The notes: a model not told the origin generated them from the sequence alone. Shown: positions 46,732 through 59,513, numbered from the stretch's first letter. The stretch is DNA of 64,000 bases from Chenopodium formosanum (GCA_024500155.1 CM044858.1:23733795-23797794), one strand, 5' to 3'. Numbers and translations are program-made.

Positions 46732-47500
46732 TATATCTTTTTTTTGTTGCTATTGAAAACAAGTTGTCTTACTAGTTGTTGCTAGATTTCATCAAGTTTT
46801 GTCTTGTTCCATATATCAACAAATTCTGACAACTAATTTTTTATTTGTAGCCATTTAGAAACAAATTGAGAAAACAAATTTTTGAATTGTTCCTATTAGA
46901 AATTAGCCGTCTCACTATTTGTTGTATTTTACATTCATTTGATTTTTTAAAGCTTTGTATGAATGTGTTTGACTTTCATTTGACTCAATTAGCTTTGTTA
47001 AATGCATTTGACTTTCATTTGATTCAAAAAGCTTTGTATGAATGTGTTTGACTTTCATTTAAGTCAAAAAGCTTTGTTGAATGCATTTGACTTTCATTTG
47101 ATTCAAAAAGCTTTGTTTGAATGTGTTTGACTTTCATTTGAGTCAAAAAGCTATGTTGAATGCATTTGACTTTCATTTGATTCAAAAAGCTTTGTTTGAA
47201 TGTGTTTGACTTTCATTTGACTCAATTATCTTTGTTGAATGCATTTGACTTTCATTTGATTAAAAAAGCTTTGTTTGAATGTGTTTGACTTTCATTTGAC
47301 TCAATTTTCTTTGTTGAATGTATTTGACTTTCAATTGATTCAAAAAGCGTTGTTGAATGTGTTTGACTTTCATTTGACTCAATTAGCTTTGTTGAATGCA
47401 TTTGAGTTTTATTTGATTCAAAAAGCTTTGTATGAATGTGTTTGACTTTCATTTAACCTAGCTACCTTTGTTAAATGCATTTGACTTTCATTTGATTCAA
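46732..47500 (+). repeat. One 769-bp A HOR unit (S plus A)
   Basis: S at 46732 to about 46925, followed by about seven A units to the next S at 47501. The distance is exactly 769 bp, the same as in the first array. Confidence 0.9.
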
Positions 47501-48030
47501 TATATCTCTTTTTTGTTGCTATTGAAAACAAGTTGTCTTACTAGTTGGTTCTAGATTTCATCAAATTTTGTCTTGTTTCATTATATCAACAAATTCTGAC
47601 AACTTATTTTTTATTTTTAGCGATTTAGAAACAAATTGAGGCAACAAATTTTTGAATTGTTCCTATTAGAAATTATCCGTCTCATTATTGTTGCTAGATG
47701 ATAACAGATTTTTTATTTGTTGTCATTTAGCAATGCCATTTTACAAAACGTTTGGCAACAAAATTTCTAGTTGTTGCTATTGATGACATTTGTTTTACTA
47801 TTTGTTGCTAAAATGACATCACATTTTAATTTGTTGCCATTAGAAACAAGTTGTGCTATAAATTTTTGCTAATTTATTAAGAGTCATTGAAGTAATTTAC
47901 ATAATATGTTGTAATAAATAAAACGAAAACAAGTCATCTTGTTCTATACAAAAGAAATATTAGAAGGAATTAATAATCGTTCAATCACTTTTAGCAATAA
48001 AACGAAGGTGATAAAATAATATATATTATT
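47501..48030 (+). repeat. S plus link sequence, A-to-B transition copy 2
   Basis: Same order of motifs as copies 1 and 3, with the CTCATTATTGTTGCTAGATG segment that copy 1 lacks. It is 543 bp from the S start to the first B landmark, versus 544 in copy 3 and 483 in copy 1. Confidence 0.88.
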
Positions 48031-48648
48031 TTTAAGTTCATTAGAAAGAGCATGTAGAAAATTGGAATGTTTCTTACTATTTTGCCCGAATTTGCTTGAT
48101 TTTGGTTCTACAAGACCTTAAAACCTTATGAATTTCTTTGTCTTAGTGATTTCTATGCTTAGGCAGTTACAAATACATATATTTGACATGACTCAAGCCT
48201 TTTCAATTTCATTAGAAAGAGCATGTAGAAAATGGGAATACTTCTTCCCATTTTGGCCGAATTTGCTTGATATTGGCTCTACAAGACCTTAAAACCTTAT
48301 AACATGCTTTATTTTTGTGATTTATTTTTTTAAGAAGTTATAAATACATATATTTGACATGAATCAAGCCTTTTCAAGTTCATTAGAAAGAGCATGTAGA
48401 AAAAGGGAACGCTTCTTCTTATTTTGCCCGAATTTGCTTGATTTCGGTTCTACCAGACCTTTAAAACCTTATAACTTGCTTTTGTCTTAGTGATTTCTAT
48501 GCTTAGGCAGTTACAAATACATATATTTGACATGATTCAAGCCTTTATAAGTTCATTAGAAAGAGCATGTAGAAAATGGGAACGCTTTTCCCATTTGGGC
48601 CGAATTTGCTTGATTTTTGTTCTACAAGACCTTAAAACCTTATAACAT
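48031..48648 (+). repeat. Satellite B, left part of the second array
   Basis: About 3.6 units of the 171-bp repeat, cut by a Ty1/copia fragment. The array resumes at 52216. Confidence 0.9.
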
Positions 48649-48651
48649 TAT

Positions 48652-49286
48652 GTTCGCTGATGATCCCTCATCATTATGAGAAAGTCTCACAATGTCAAAA
48701 CCAGCATGGAGCGAGAACAAAATAATGTCACGTGCAGAATCATCATCGATCGGTTTCCCGAGGACATCCATTTGGTTGATCATATCAACCAATTCATTAA
48801 CATGGTTCCTCACAGACTGACCAGGCAAGAGTTTCTTTGCCATTATCTTACCATGAATCCGGTAAGTCTCATACCTTAAACTGTCAGCCCAGGAATAGTA
48901 AATCTGAGGGATCGAGTTAACGATCTCTCTTACATTTGGATCATTGACACCTCCGCTACCCAATGCCCCCATGCCACCCTACAGATAGCACGAAGACATT
49001 GATATAAATTGGTCACCTCATACCGTCTGAACCTATTATACCAACAGTTTGGAATAGATTCCAGTATTAGGTTCTTGACCTTTATTGCATCCAAAACTAA
49101 TTTTGCATGCATTTCAGGGTCCTGACCAGGAGCACACTTGTTCTCAACGGGTACATATAGGCGAGCATCAAGCTTGAAGCTTGTGAGAACATTTCTCAAT
49201 TCGCCCTCCCATTGCCTGTAGTTTCTGAGATTAAGCCTTAAATTGAGTTTCATTGGTAAATTTGTGTTGTCATATAAGTTATTCAT
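48652..49286 (-). pseudogene. Ty1/copia gag fragment, frameshifted and truncated
   Basis: ATG at 49286 (MNNLYDN). The first 105 or so residues contain NYRQWEGELRNVL and LYVP, as in the N-terminal region of copia gag. The frame shifts near 48970 and continues with MAKKLLPGQSVRNHVNELVD, LGKPIDDD and DIILFSL, the conserved core of the gag-polypeptide (UBN2/PF14223-type) family, then ends at the junction with satellite B. No CCHC knuckle remains. Gag forms the particle that houses reverse transcription; this copy cannot. Confidence 0.75.
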
Positions 49287-51425
49287 CTACAAACAAAAAC
49301 AAAACGAGGCAAAATTCAATAATAATGTTTAATAAATTTAAAGTACCATAAGTAATATTTTATTGGTAACTTTAAAGCATTTTATTCAATTTTAAATTGA
49401 CCCCTATCGAATAAAATGATTCCAAGATCCTTTATTTGTGCAATAATTAACCAGAGTGAGGCCCTGCAATCAACCATTACATTTTCAAGGTGAGTAAACT
49501 CTTTACTGATTACAACTCTTGTAATTCTTGGTTGAATAATTAACCATCGCATGTTTAATTATTACTCTTAGCTTCAAGGTTCTAAACGCTTTAGGTAACC
49601 TTGTTGAATATAACCAATTAAAAGTGTAGATATGCGGTCCTACCCCCACTTCCCCAAGATATATTATGATGCTCTGCTGAGGGCCGACCCATCACAAACG
49701 ATCAAGGTTTTCGTCGGGTTTTTAATTGGAAAAGCTGCATCAATATTTCTGGGATCTAGATTTATTATGTTGTGATTTTATAGTGAACTCTAACGCATCA
49801 TCAAGCAACATAAATAAACCTAAACATGCATGATCTACTAATGCAATAAAACATGACATAGTATGGCCCCTTAATCCTAAGAAAACTAATAAAGTAGAAT
49901 GCTCCCACTTGGATCTTCATGGATCTCATCCATCTTGCTCCATTGGGTCTTCACTTCATTGGCTTTTGGATCAACTGCAACCTGTAAATATATTCTATTC
50001 TATCTACTACTTAAATAAAATAAAATAAATTACAAAAAATACTCAACGGTACGCAGACCGTATTTAGATTACAAAAATACTTCACGATGCGCAGATCGTA
50101 TTTTAGAATCTATGGGCCATACTAGTCTATATATAGCAATAAACAATATCATATATTATAAAGTGCCATATAATAAATCACTCATCATGCTTTCCTAAAC
50201 TACAACATCGAATGTCTATAATAAAGGAAACATGGCTATAAATATCTCATATTTTAATTAATTACTGTAATTAGATAATATTATATATTAATCATGACCA
50301 ATTATAAAATATCATATATTTTAATTTAGGTATGAGATAGAATCAAATCTTATTTGAAAATATGGAATATAAATCATATTTATTTTCCATGATTATCCTA
50401 ACTAATTTAGGAATTCTATCCTAATTACTTGCCAATCATATATTTTAAATCAATTATTATCCATAAATAATTATGAGATAATCACATTATTTAATCAATT
50501 ATTATCCTTATAGAATCTTTTGCTCCATAATTATCCAAACTTAACAAAAATAACAACTTTAATTTTGTTAATTATCTTTTCAAAATTTAAACTTATCTTT
50601 TAAAATTTTTGAAATCTGATTTTATCTAAAATAAAATAAAAACAAAAAATTTTTTTTTTTTGAAAAAACCGCCAGCCACCGTGGTGTGGCCAGCCGGAGC
50701 CGGCCACGGTGGCTGCTGCCCCTGCAGTAACGCAGGAACAGCAGCAGCAGCAGCACACGCAAGGCTGCGGCACTGCTGCGCTGCTCCTTGCTGCCTGACC
50801 CAGCCCCGCCCCCTCCCTCCTGGACCACCAGCAGCGGCACCACCGTGGCAGCGCCACCCAGCCGCGGTGCTGCTGCTGTTTCCCTTTTTTTTTAATTTTT
50901 TTTTAATTTTTTTTTTTTTTTTGATTTTAATTAATTAAAACAAAACATATTTTGTAAAAATCAATTAAACTTTATGTGGTCCTATTAATCCCAAAATTAA
51001 ATCATATTCAATTTTGAAATTAGGGTTCTTGATGAAATTAATCCCCAATTTAATTTAACATTTAAATTAAATAATTTGACCATGAAAAAATTCATAATTT
51101 TAACATGTAATCAAATAGATTAAATTCCTTAAACATATTACCATCGAAATAAATCAAAATTAAACACAAATTTCACAAATTAGGGTTCAATATTTCGAAA
51201 TTTTCGAAATTAGGGTTTAGGGGTTCGAATTTTTTTGATTAATTTGGGGCAAAATCGGATCAAATTATGGCTAATATGGAGCAAATTAAACACCTTTAAT
51301 GATTCTATATTGTTAAATCACATTTAATATAACAATTGACTCATAATTAAATTATTCTTTCTCCTAATTGAATTAAAATTGTGGATTATCAAAGAATTAT
51401 TACTCAATATATGTAGATGCAAGAG
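49287..51425 (-). other. Copia leader region, no gene seen
   Basis: About 2.1 kb between the primer site and the gag ATG. Mostly AT-rich, apart from a GC-rich block at about 50670-50880 with CAG repeats and a strong inverted repeat (listed separately). No ORF here has a recognisable domain. Unusually long for a copia leader; it could contain an unrecognised insert. Confidence 0.6.
50675..50713. repeat. GC-rich inverted repeat in the copia leader
   Basis: GCCACCGTGG (50675-50684) pairs perfectly with CCACGGTGGC (50704-50713). The 19-nt loop holds a further GGCC...GGCC pair. It is a strong potential RNA hairpin in an otherwise AT-rich leader. Confidence 0.65.
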
Positions 51426-51439
51426 GCTAACTGATACCA
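51426..51439 (-). other. Copia primer-binding site, initiator-tRNA-Met type
   Basis: The minus strand reads TGGTATCAGTTAGC one base after the LTR. The first nine bases match the usual copia TGGTATCAG; the next bases diverge. Confidence 0.72.
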
Positions 51440-51440
51440 C

Positions 51441-52215
51441 TGTAGGAGATTATAGGTACTAAATGCGGAATTAACATGAATCATATTCATATAGCACCAA
51501 ACCAAGGATCTCATGCATAACACATAAAGAAGTAAGAATTATACCTTTGGAGCGTGATTCCACGATGATCGAGCAAGAACAATAGGGAGATAAAGAACCC
51601 CACGTGTGATTCCTCTACTTAGTCCACGAGCACGGATTAAACCTCCACTAATGCTAGTTAGTTGTGACCGAACGCTTCAATCAACCTTCAACGGAGATTA
51701 GAGTCACGAACACACCGCAACACCACCCACGCACCACCACACGCACCACCAATGGAGGGGAGACGTACGGATCTAGGGAGGAGTAGAGGAGGGCCGAAAG
51801 TGAGAGAGAGAATTAGGGTTCGGGATCTCTTGGTTGCTTGTCTGACAATTTCACAGTGTGTCAAATTGTTATATCATGCAACCCTAGGTATGGTTTATAT
51901 TTATAGATCATATCTAGAAATAAAACCATGTCCAAATCCTAATTGAACTCTACTTACATTCCAAGCCCAAACATAAGATGTGTCATATACTCATGAGGCC
52001 CAATAATGGGCCTTCAACTTGTTTAACCCAATACTCTAGTGTGTGACCTTGTAGGATCCATCCTATAAGGCTTTGGACCATTTGACAAGCCCAAAGTCCA
52101 ATTGTCAAATCTAGCAACAGACATTGGCAACCTTATAGTATGAACTTATTATCTCCATAACTGTGATCCTATGATATATCTAGTAATTGCACTTATCGAA
52201 GACATAACTCCTTCA
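51441..52215 (-). repeat. Copia 5' LTR
   Basis: 775 bp. On the minus strand it runs TGAAGGAG...CTCCTACA, a TG...CA LTR with a 7-of-8 terminal inverted repeat. Its end sits 1 bp from the primer site. The outer end abuts satellite B at ATAAA. Confidence 0.78.
51898..51905 (-). promoter_or_regulatory. Putative TATA box of the copia LTR
   Basis: TATAAATA on the minus strand, about 310 bp into the LTR, a reasonable core-promoter position. Confidence 0.42.
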
Positions 52216-52778
52216 ATAAATACATATATTTGACATGAATCAAGCCTTTTCAAGTTCATTAGAAAGAGCATGTAGAAAATGGGAACGCTTCTTCCCATTT
52301 TGCCCGAATTTGCTTGATTTCGGTTCTACTAGACCTTAAAACCTTTTAACTTGCTTTGTCTTAGTGATTTCTATGCTTAGGAAGTTACCAATACATATAT
52401 GTGACATGATTCAAGCCTTTATAAGTTCATTAGAAAGAGCATGTAGAAAATGGGAACGCTTTTTACCATTTGGGTCGAATTTGGTTATTTTGGTTCTATA
52501 AGACCTTAAAACCCTATAAAATCCTTTTTTTTGTGATTTCTTTGTTAGGAAGTTATAAATACATATATTTGACATGAATAAAGCCTTTTCAAGTTCATTA
52601 TAAAGAGCATGTAAAAAATGGGTGCTTCTTCCTATTTTGCTCGAATTTGCTTGATTTCGGTTCTACCAGTCCTTAAAACCTTATAACTTGCTTTGTTTTT
52701 GTTATTTCTATGATTAGGAATTATAAATACATATATTTAACATTATTCAAGTTTTTTTAGTTCATTAGAAAGAGCATG
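52216..52778 (+). repeat. Satellite B, right part of the second array
   Basis: About 3.3 units. The last stops inside the landmark (...AGAGCATGTG) and passes straight into satellite A, with ATGTG shared by both repeats. Confidence 0.9.
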
Positions 52779-54515
52779 TGTTTGACTTTCATTTGACTCA
52801 ATTATAATAGTTGAATGCATTTGACTTTCATTTGATTCAAAAAGCTTTGTATGTATGTGTTTGACTTTCATTTGACTCAATTATCTTTATTGAATGCATT
52901 TGACTTTCATTTGATTCAAAAAGCTTTGTTTGAATGTGTTTGACTTTATTTGACTCAATTAACTTTGTTGAATGCATTTGACTTTCATTTGATTCAAAAA
53001 GCTTTGTTTGAATGTGTTTTACTTTCATTTGAGTCAAAAAGCTTTGTTGAATGCATTTGACTTTCAATTGATTCAAAAAGCTTTGTTTTAATGTGTTTGA
53101 CTTTCATTTGACTTTATTATCTTAGTTGAATTCATTTGACTTTCAATTGATTCAAAATGCTTTGTTTGAATGTGTCTGACTTTCATTTGACTCAATTAGC
53201 ATTGTTGAATTCATTTGACTTTCATTTGACTCAAAAATCTTTGTTTGAATGTGTTTGACTTTCATTTGACTCAATTAGCTTTGTAGAATGCATTTAACTT
53301 TCATTTGACTCAATTAGCTTTTTATGAATGTGTTTGATTTTCATTTGATTCAATTAGCTTTGTGAATTAGATTTCACTTTCATTTAATTTAAAAAGCTTT
53401 GTTGAATGTGTTTGACATTTATTTGATTCAAAAATCTTTGTATGAATATGTTTGAATTTCATTTGATCAAATATCTTTTTTGAATGCATTTGACTTTCAT
53501 TTGATTCAAAAAGCATTGTTTGAATGTGTTTGACTTTCATTTGACTCAATTAGCTTTGTTGAATGCATTTTACTTTCATTTGATTCAAAACGCTTTGTTT
53601 GAATGTGTTTGACATTCATTTGACTCAATTAGCTTTATTGAATGCATTTGACTTTCATTTGATTCAAAAAGCATTGTTTAAATGTGTTTGACTTTCATTT
53701 GACACAATTAGCTTTATAGAATGCAATTGACTTTCATTTGACTCAATTAGCTCTGTATGAATGTGTTTGACTTTTAGTTGAATCAATTAGCTTTGTTAAT
53801 TGCATTTCACTTTCATTTAATTCAAAAAGCTTTGTTTGAATGTGATTGACTTTCATTTGATTCAAAAAGCTTTGTTTAAATGTGTTTGACTTTCATTTTA
53901 CTCAATTAGCTTTGTTTAATGCATTTGACTTTCATTTGATTCAAAAAGTATTGTTTGAATGTGTTTGACTTTCATTTGACTCAATTAGCTTTGTTGAATG
54001 CATTTGACATTCATTTGATTCAAAAAGCTTTGTTTGAATGTGTTTGACTTTCATTTGAGTCATAAAGCATTGTTGAATGCACTTGACTTTCGTTTAATTT
54101 AAAATGCTTTGTTTGAATGTGTTTGACTTTCATTTGACTCAATTAGCTTTGTTGAATGCATTTGAGTTTTATTTTATTCAAAAAGCTTTTTTTAACGTGT
54201 TTGACTTTCATTTGACTCAATTATCTTTGTTGAACGCATTTGACTTTCATTTGATTCAAAAAATGTGTTTGACTTGACTCAATTATCTTTATTGAATGCA
54301 TTTGACTTTCATTTGATTCAAAATGCTTTGTTTGAATGTATTTGACTTACATTTGAGTCAAAAATCTTTGTTGAATGCATATGACTTTCATTTGATTCAA
54401 AAAGATTTGTTTGAATGTTTTTGACTTTCATTTGACTCAATTAGCTTTGTTGAATGCATTTGACTTTCATTTGATTCAAAAAGCTGTGTTTGAATGTGTT
54501 TGACTTTTATTTAAG
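52779..54515 (+). repeat. Satellite A, irregular array
   Basis: About 22 units without S. Bases 54502-54515 are the left target copy of the second LINE. Confidence 0.9.
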
Positions 54516-54517
54516 TC

Positions 54518-54904
54518 TTTGTTTTTTTTTGGTAAGTAAGTAATATTAATAATAACGAGGAACTGTACAAAAGTACAAAACACAACAGCCTAAACAAGGC
54601 TCCCCAAAACACCACAAGAGCAAAAAGCCCAAACAAAACCCTTAGGAACCCGAAACTCTCCAACCACCTTCCAGGAAGGGTGCTGGACTGAAACAGGGCC
54701 CACAACTAGGAGATAAACTAATCTTGGTACCTTCTAGGAAGGGCACAAGACAGTCTAAAACCCAAGCTAACAAAACTAAACAAACAACAGCTAAAACAGA
54801 AAAATAAACACAAACAAGCAACTAGACTTAAATGGCTCTAAGTTGAAAAAGCCATTTACAATCTTCAATCTTCCATCTTGAATCAATCAGCTGCTGAGCT
54901 CGTC
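54518..54904 (-). other. LINE-2 3' UTR with duplicated hairpin motif
   Basis: CCACCTTCCAGGAAGG at 54664-54679 and ACCTTCTAGGAAGG at 54729-54742, the same doublet as in LINE-1 although the two 3' UTRs otherwise differ (this one lacks the CAG-rich tract). Confidence 0.6.
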
Positions 54905-54905
54905 C

Positions 54906-57275
54906 CTAAACTTCTCTTTTTATAACTCGAGCAACTAAATCTGGTTGCAGAACAGCATGTTGCCAGAAAGAATGATTCCTGGCCAGCCAAATGTGATAGA
55001 TAACAACAGCTAAAACAGCTTGGAAAAATTTACTCTGAATCTTGTTCTTCCCCAATTTTTTCCAGGTTTGCCGAGCCCTCTCAATGTTGCCAGTCTGTAT
55101 ATTAATACCCAACCAGTTGCACACACAAACTAGACATCTCTTGTTGTAAGCACACTTAAAAAAACAGATGAGTAATGGATTCAGTCATATCACCACATAA
55201 CAAGCAAAGATCAACAGTACAAATTCCAATATTCATCTGCTTATCTCTTGTCCTAAGCCTGCCTAGCATAGCCAGCCACACCACAAAAGAATGCTTAGGC
55301 ACATTGTATTTACTCCAAACCCAACTGCTCCAGGAAACTCTATCCATATTACCCTGCAGCCACTTATAACAGTCAGCAATTTTGTATCTCTTGTTTATCC
55401 AATTCTCACTAACAAATCCATCCTTAAGTTCCTCTTTTACTTTACACATCAATTTCCAGCCCCATCCAACATCTTTCTTAGGAACATAACTCCACCAATC
55501 TTGCCCTTTTATATATACAAAATGAACCCACCTTACCCAAAGAGAGTCTGTCTTCTTAGCTATTTTTCATACATAACTCCCAGAGCAGCCTTATTCCAGC
55601 TAATACAATTCCTAACACCTAAACCACCAGCATACTTGGGCCTGCACACCCAATCCCAGGCCAAGGGAAGGGCCCTACCCAAAGTAGCATTACCATCCTA
55701 GAGAAAATCCCTGCAGAGATGAACAATTCTAAGCATAACAGCCTTTGGAAACAATAAACATTGTGCCCAATATGTGTGCAAACTCATAAGAACAGCATTG
55801 ACAAGAACAGTTTTGGCTACATAGGACATATTTCTACTACTCCAACATTGAATCTTACCAAGCATCTTATCAATCAAAGCATCATAATCAGCAACCTTTA
55901 AATACTTATCATTCAAAGGAACACCTAAGTATTTAAAGGGCATAGAACCAAGGACAAAACCTGAAGTGTACAGAATATCCTATATAACCTGATCATGCAC
56001 ATTGCCAAAGTAAATTGCAGTTTTATCAGTATTTCACCTGCAGCCCTGACCTCCTTTCAAAGGTCTTTAAAGACCTAATAAGCAACTCTATAGAGCTCTT
56101 ATTACCATAAGAGAAAAGCATCAAGTCATCAGCAAAAATTAAGTGATTCAAGGCCAAATCAACACACCTTTGATGATACTTAAACTCTCTTTTTTTACCA
56201 ATTTTCCTTAACAATCTTGTTAAGTATTCCATAACAATCACAAAGAGAAAAGGTGACATAGGATCACCCTGCCTAATTCCTTTCTTCCCAGCAAAAAAAC
56301 CATGAAGCCCACCATTAATCATCAAAGAGAAAGAAGGAGTGCAAACACATTCCATGATCCAGTTAATGAACCTAGCAGGAAACCCCAGAGCATGCAACAT
56401 ACTTCTTATAAAATTCCAACTTACAGAATCATAAGCTTTCCTTAAGTCCACCTTTATAGTGCATATAGGTGGCTTCCTTTTATTTCCATAACTCTTGAGC
56501 ATATCTTGACACACCAAAATATTATCAAGAATAGATCTCCCTGCCACAAAAGCACCTTGACAGTCATCAATAATGTCTGGGAGCACTTCTTTAAGTCTAT
56601 AACAAATGAGCTTAGAGATAGCTTTATAGATAACATTGTAGCAAGCTATTGGCCTAAATTGAGTCACTTTTTGAGCATTTTCAACCTTAGGGATCAAAGT
56701 GAGGGTAGTAGCATTAATTTGCTTCAGCAACTTCCCATGAGCAAAGAAATCCAGCACAGCTTTAGTCACCGCAGGGCCTGTAATGTCCCAAGTGCTTTTA
56801 AATAACTTACTAGAAAAACCATCTAGCCCTGGAGCTTTATCATCATCAATAGTCTAAATAGCATTCTTAACATCCCTTTCACTGAAACCTCTGCATAAAT
56901 TCTCAATCTGAACACTATCCAGACACTTACCCTCCTGGATAACAGTATTGTGAACCTCACCAGTAGCAATGGCACTTGAACCAAGGAGAGACTTATAATA
57001 TTCCAAAAACACATCACACACTTTCATAGGGTCATGAACAACACTCCCATCATCCTTAACAATGGAATAAATGCTATTTTGAATCCTTCTTTTTCTAAGA
57101 ATAGCATGGAGAAAAGCTGAGTTCATATCCGCATCTTTCAGCCAATGCACTTTAGCTTTTTGTTTCAAGAATTTATATCTAGTAGAATGAGCATGAATAT
57201 ACTCTTCCCTTGCTGATTTCTCCAGCAAAATTAAATCCTCATTACTGGGATTATCCCGAATCTTAACTTGGATTT
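54906..57275 (-). pseudogene. LINE-2 ORF2, reverse transcriptase to C-terminus, broken
   Basis: It begins in the linker upstream of RT (KVHWLKDADMNSAFLHAI). RT motifs follow: TLIPKV, RPIACYN, GAFVAGRSILDNIL, KVDLRKAYDSVSW, RQGDPMSPFLFVI and the catalytic FADD. Then KYLGVPL and a zf-RVT part (YNVPKHSFVVWLAMLGRL, CLLCGD, HLFF) lead to a C-terminal IYHIWLARN segment ending at 54906. Damage: TAG 56854-56856, a one-base gain near 56035, TAG near 55978, TAG 55698-55700, and further frame changes toward the C-terminus. The part upstream of about 57275 lies inverted on the other strand. Confidence 0.85.
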
Positions 57276-57322
57276 CTTATTGAAACCCACAAATTTGATC
57301 CTTGTTTTTTAGCTTGATTTCC

Positions 57323-58768
57323 ATGGCAAAGCAAAAAAAGGGGAAAGGAAGCAAGAATTCTGGCTCCAAATCAAAGAAAAAGCAGAAAGTAAAGCAGAAT
57401 TCTGGCCCTAGAACGAGGAATTTTACAAAGTGGCAAGAACAGAGTATGGTGTCGGGAGATGTTTCTGCTGCGAGTTGGCTGGATTCGATGATGAAGAATG
57501 AGGTTCTAGTGAAGGAAGTTACCCCGGAAGAACGTGAGCAACATCAGGATGCTTTCAATCAATGGCTGAAGGTATTACATTCTTTGTCTTCTTTGGTTGA
57601 TGGTGATGTTCATAGAATTGATTGTTGTGCTAGTGTTATTGATTGTGATAATCCAATGCCATTAATGATTCTTGAGAATGGTAATAGCACTAGGAATAAC
57701 TGCTCCCCAATTGTTGATACCCCTAATGTTGATCCCCTAATTCAATCCCCTGTTTCGCCTGAATTTCCTGTTCATCGATTGAATTGGAGGGATAGTCTTT
57801 TTGAGGGAAATGAAGATGAGGGATGCAAATTTTCTGGGTCTGGGATTAATGTGGATAATATTGATGGTAAGATTCAGATTACTATGGAGGATATACAACC
57901 TGAAATTGATTTTTAAGCTAATGCTCTGGTTTGTTATGTAATTGGGGCTAAACCTCTTTTTGGGGTGATTAATGGATTTGTGAGAAGAATTTGGGGTAAG
58001 TTTGAGTGGATAAAGTTTCTTTGCATTCCAATGGTGTTTTTTTTGGTGAGATTTCGTTCACATGAAGGTAAGGAGAAGGCGATGAAGACTGCACCTATAC
58101 TGTTTGATAAAAAGCCTATGGTTTTTAAACCATGGTCTGCTAAATTAGACTTGTCTAAAGAAGCCGTTAACGAAGTGCCTGTCTGGATAAGATTGCCTAG
58201 CTTGGATTTGAAATACTGGGGTCAGAATACTCTGATGAAGTTGGTTTATAGGATAAGTAAGCCTATCAAAACAGATAGGGCAACTATGACTAAGGAGAGG
58301 TTGGATTTTGCAAGAGTTATGGTGGAAATGCAATTTAATGGTGAGTTTCCAACATGTATTGAGTTTTTGGATGAGTTGGGAAACAATGTCATTCAACACA
58401 TTGAGTATGAATGGAAACCAGTGGTTTGTACAATGTGTAAAGGCATAGGTCATGAGGAGCCCAAGTGTCCTAATCACAAGGTTCAAGCAAGGAAACAGCA
58501 AGCTAAGAGGATGCAGCAAAACCAACATGCTAGAGGGCATAAACAAGGTGCTCTAAGGAAGGAATGGAGACCTATTTAGAAGCCTGCTAGGAAGGTTGCT
58601 GCACCAAGTGACAGGAATGACCATGCAGTTAATAATGATTGTGCAGATGTAGATGGGCTTCCTGTGATTGGAATTAGCAATCAGACTGGAGTGTTCATGA
58701 TAAGTAGAAGTGGTAGCAGGTTTAGTGTGTTGGAGGAGGGGGAATGTTCTGTTCCCTTGAATGGATAA
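57323..58768 (+). pseudogene. LINE-2 ORF1 (DUF4283 / zinc knuckle), inverted segment
   Basis: ATG at 57323 (MAKQKKGKG); residues 1-25 are strongly basic. DUF4283 spans about 200-355 (VPVWIRLPSLDLKYWG). A canonical CX2CX4HX4C knuckle, CTMCKGIGHEEPKC, lies near 370. Stops in frame at 57914-57916 (TAA) and 58577-58579 (TAG); the frame otherwise continues to TAA at 58766-58768. The ORF2 ATG lies inside its last codons (8-nt overlap). About 40 bp of probable 5' UTR precede the ATG. Confidence 0.85.
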
Positions 58769-59513
58769 GATAGGATTTTGGAATGTTAGGGGTTTGAATA
58801 TGCCTAGTAGGATGTGTGATGTCTTATGGTTTATAAGGCAACATAGTATAGGCATGTTTGGACTCCTGGAGACAAAAGTGAAGGATAGGAAGTTTGGAGT
58901 TGTCTTTGATAGATTAGGTGGTGATTGGTCTGTTTGTGCTAACTATAGTAAACATAAAGCTGGTAGAATTTGGGTGATTTGGCTCCCTCAGATTTTTGAA
59001 GTTACTGTTACCATGGTGAATATTCAGCTTATTTATTGTAAAATGGTGCATAGAGCTACTAGTACTCAATTTGATGTTACTTTTGTTTATGGTTTGAATG
59101 AAGCTAGCCAAAGGAAAGAGCTGTGGGAACACATTAAAATGTTAGCTAGAAATATCAGAAGTCCTTGGTTGATTGGTGGGAATTTCAATAATGTGTTGAA
59201 TATGGATGATAGAGTGGGTTCTGCTGTTTCTCTTGCTGAAGTTGAGCCTTTCAGACAATGTGTGAGAGATGCTCAGTTGTTTGATTGGCAAACAAAAGGA
59301 ATGTTCTATACATGGAATAATAAACAGGATGGGAGTGATAGAGTGAGTACAAGAATTGATAGAGTCCTGGTTAACACTGCATGTTTGGATACTTTTGATG
59401 CAACGCAAGCTACTTTTTTCCCTGAAGGCCTTATGGATCACTGTCCATGTGTTATCTAGCTATTTGATAGTGGTATGTCTATGAAGAAACCTTTCAGATT
59501 CTTCAATATTTGG
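58761..59513 (+). pseudogene. LINE-2 ORF2 N-terminal endonuclease, inverted segment
   Basis: ATG at 58761 (MDKIGFWNVRGLN), open for 232 codons to TAG at about 59457-59459; the frame then continues to about 59513 (KKPFRFFNIW). APE-type endonuclease motifs: WNVRGLN, GLLETK, VYGLNE, YTWNN, RIDRVLVN and DHCPC. The usual GDFN reads GNFN, so an Asp normally needed for catalysis is Asn and the enzyme was probably inactive. It ends at the target duplication, meaning this is the internal priming point of the inverted segment. Confidence 0.85.

Larger units (their letters stand above)
48649..52215 (-). mobile_element. 5' half of a Ty1/copia retrotransposon
   Basis: Read on the minus strand: LTR (52215-51441), primer site TGGTATCAG, a leader of about 2.1 kb, then a broken gag ending at 48649. 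There is no protease, integrase, RT or second LTR. No target duplication flanks it. The satellite B unit resumes out of register, missing about 40 bp, so the 3' half was deleted together with some target. Confidence 0.8.

Noticed and set aside
50600..50938. Ala/Pro- and Cys-rich ORFs on both strands
   Set aside because: Composition effect of the GC-rich block in the copia leader; not conserved in frame with gag.
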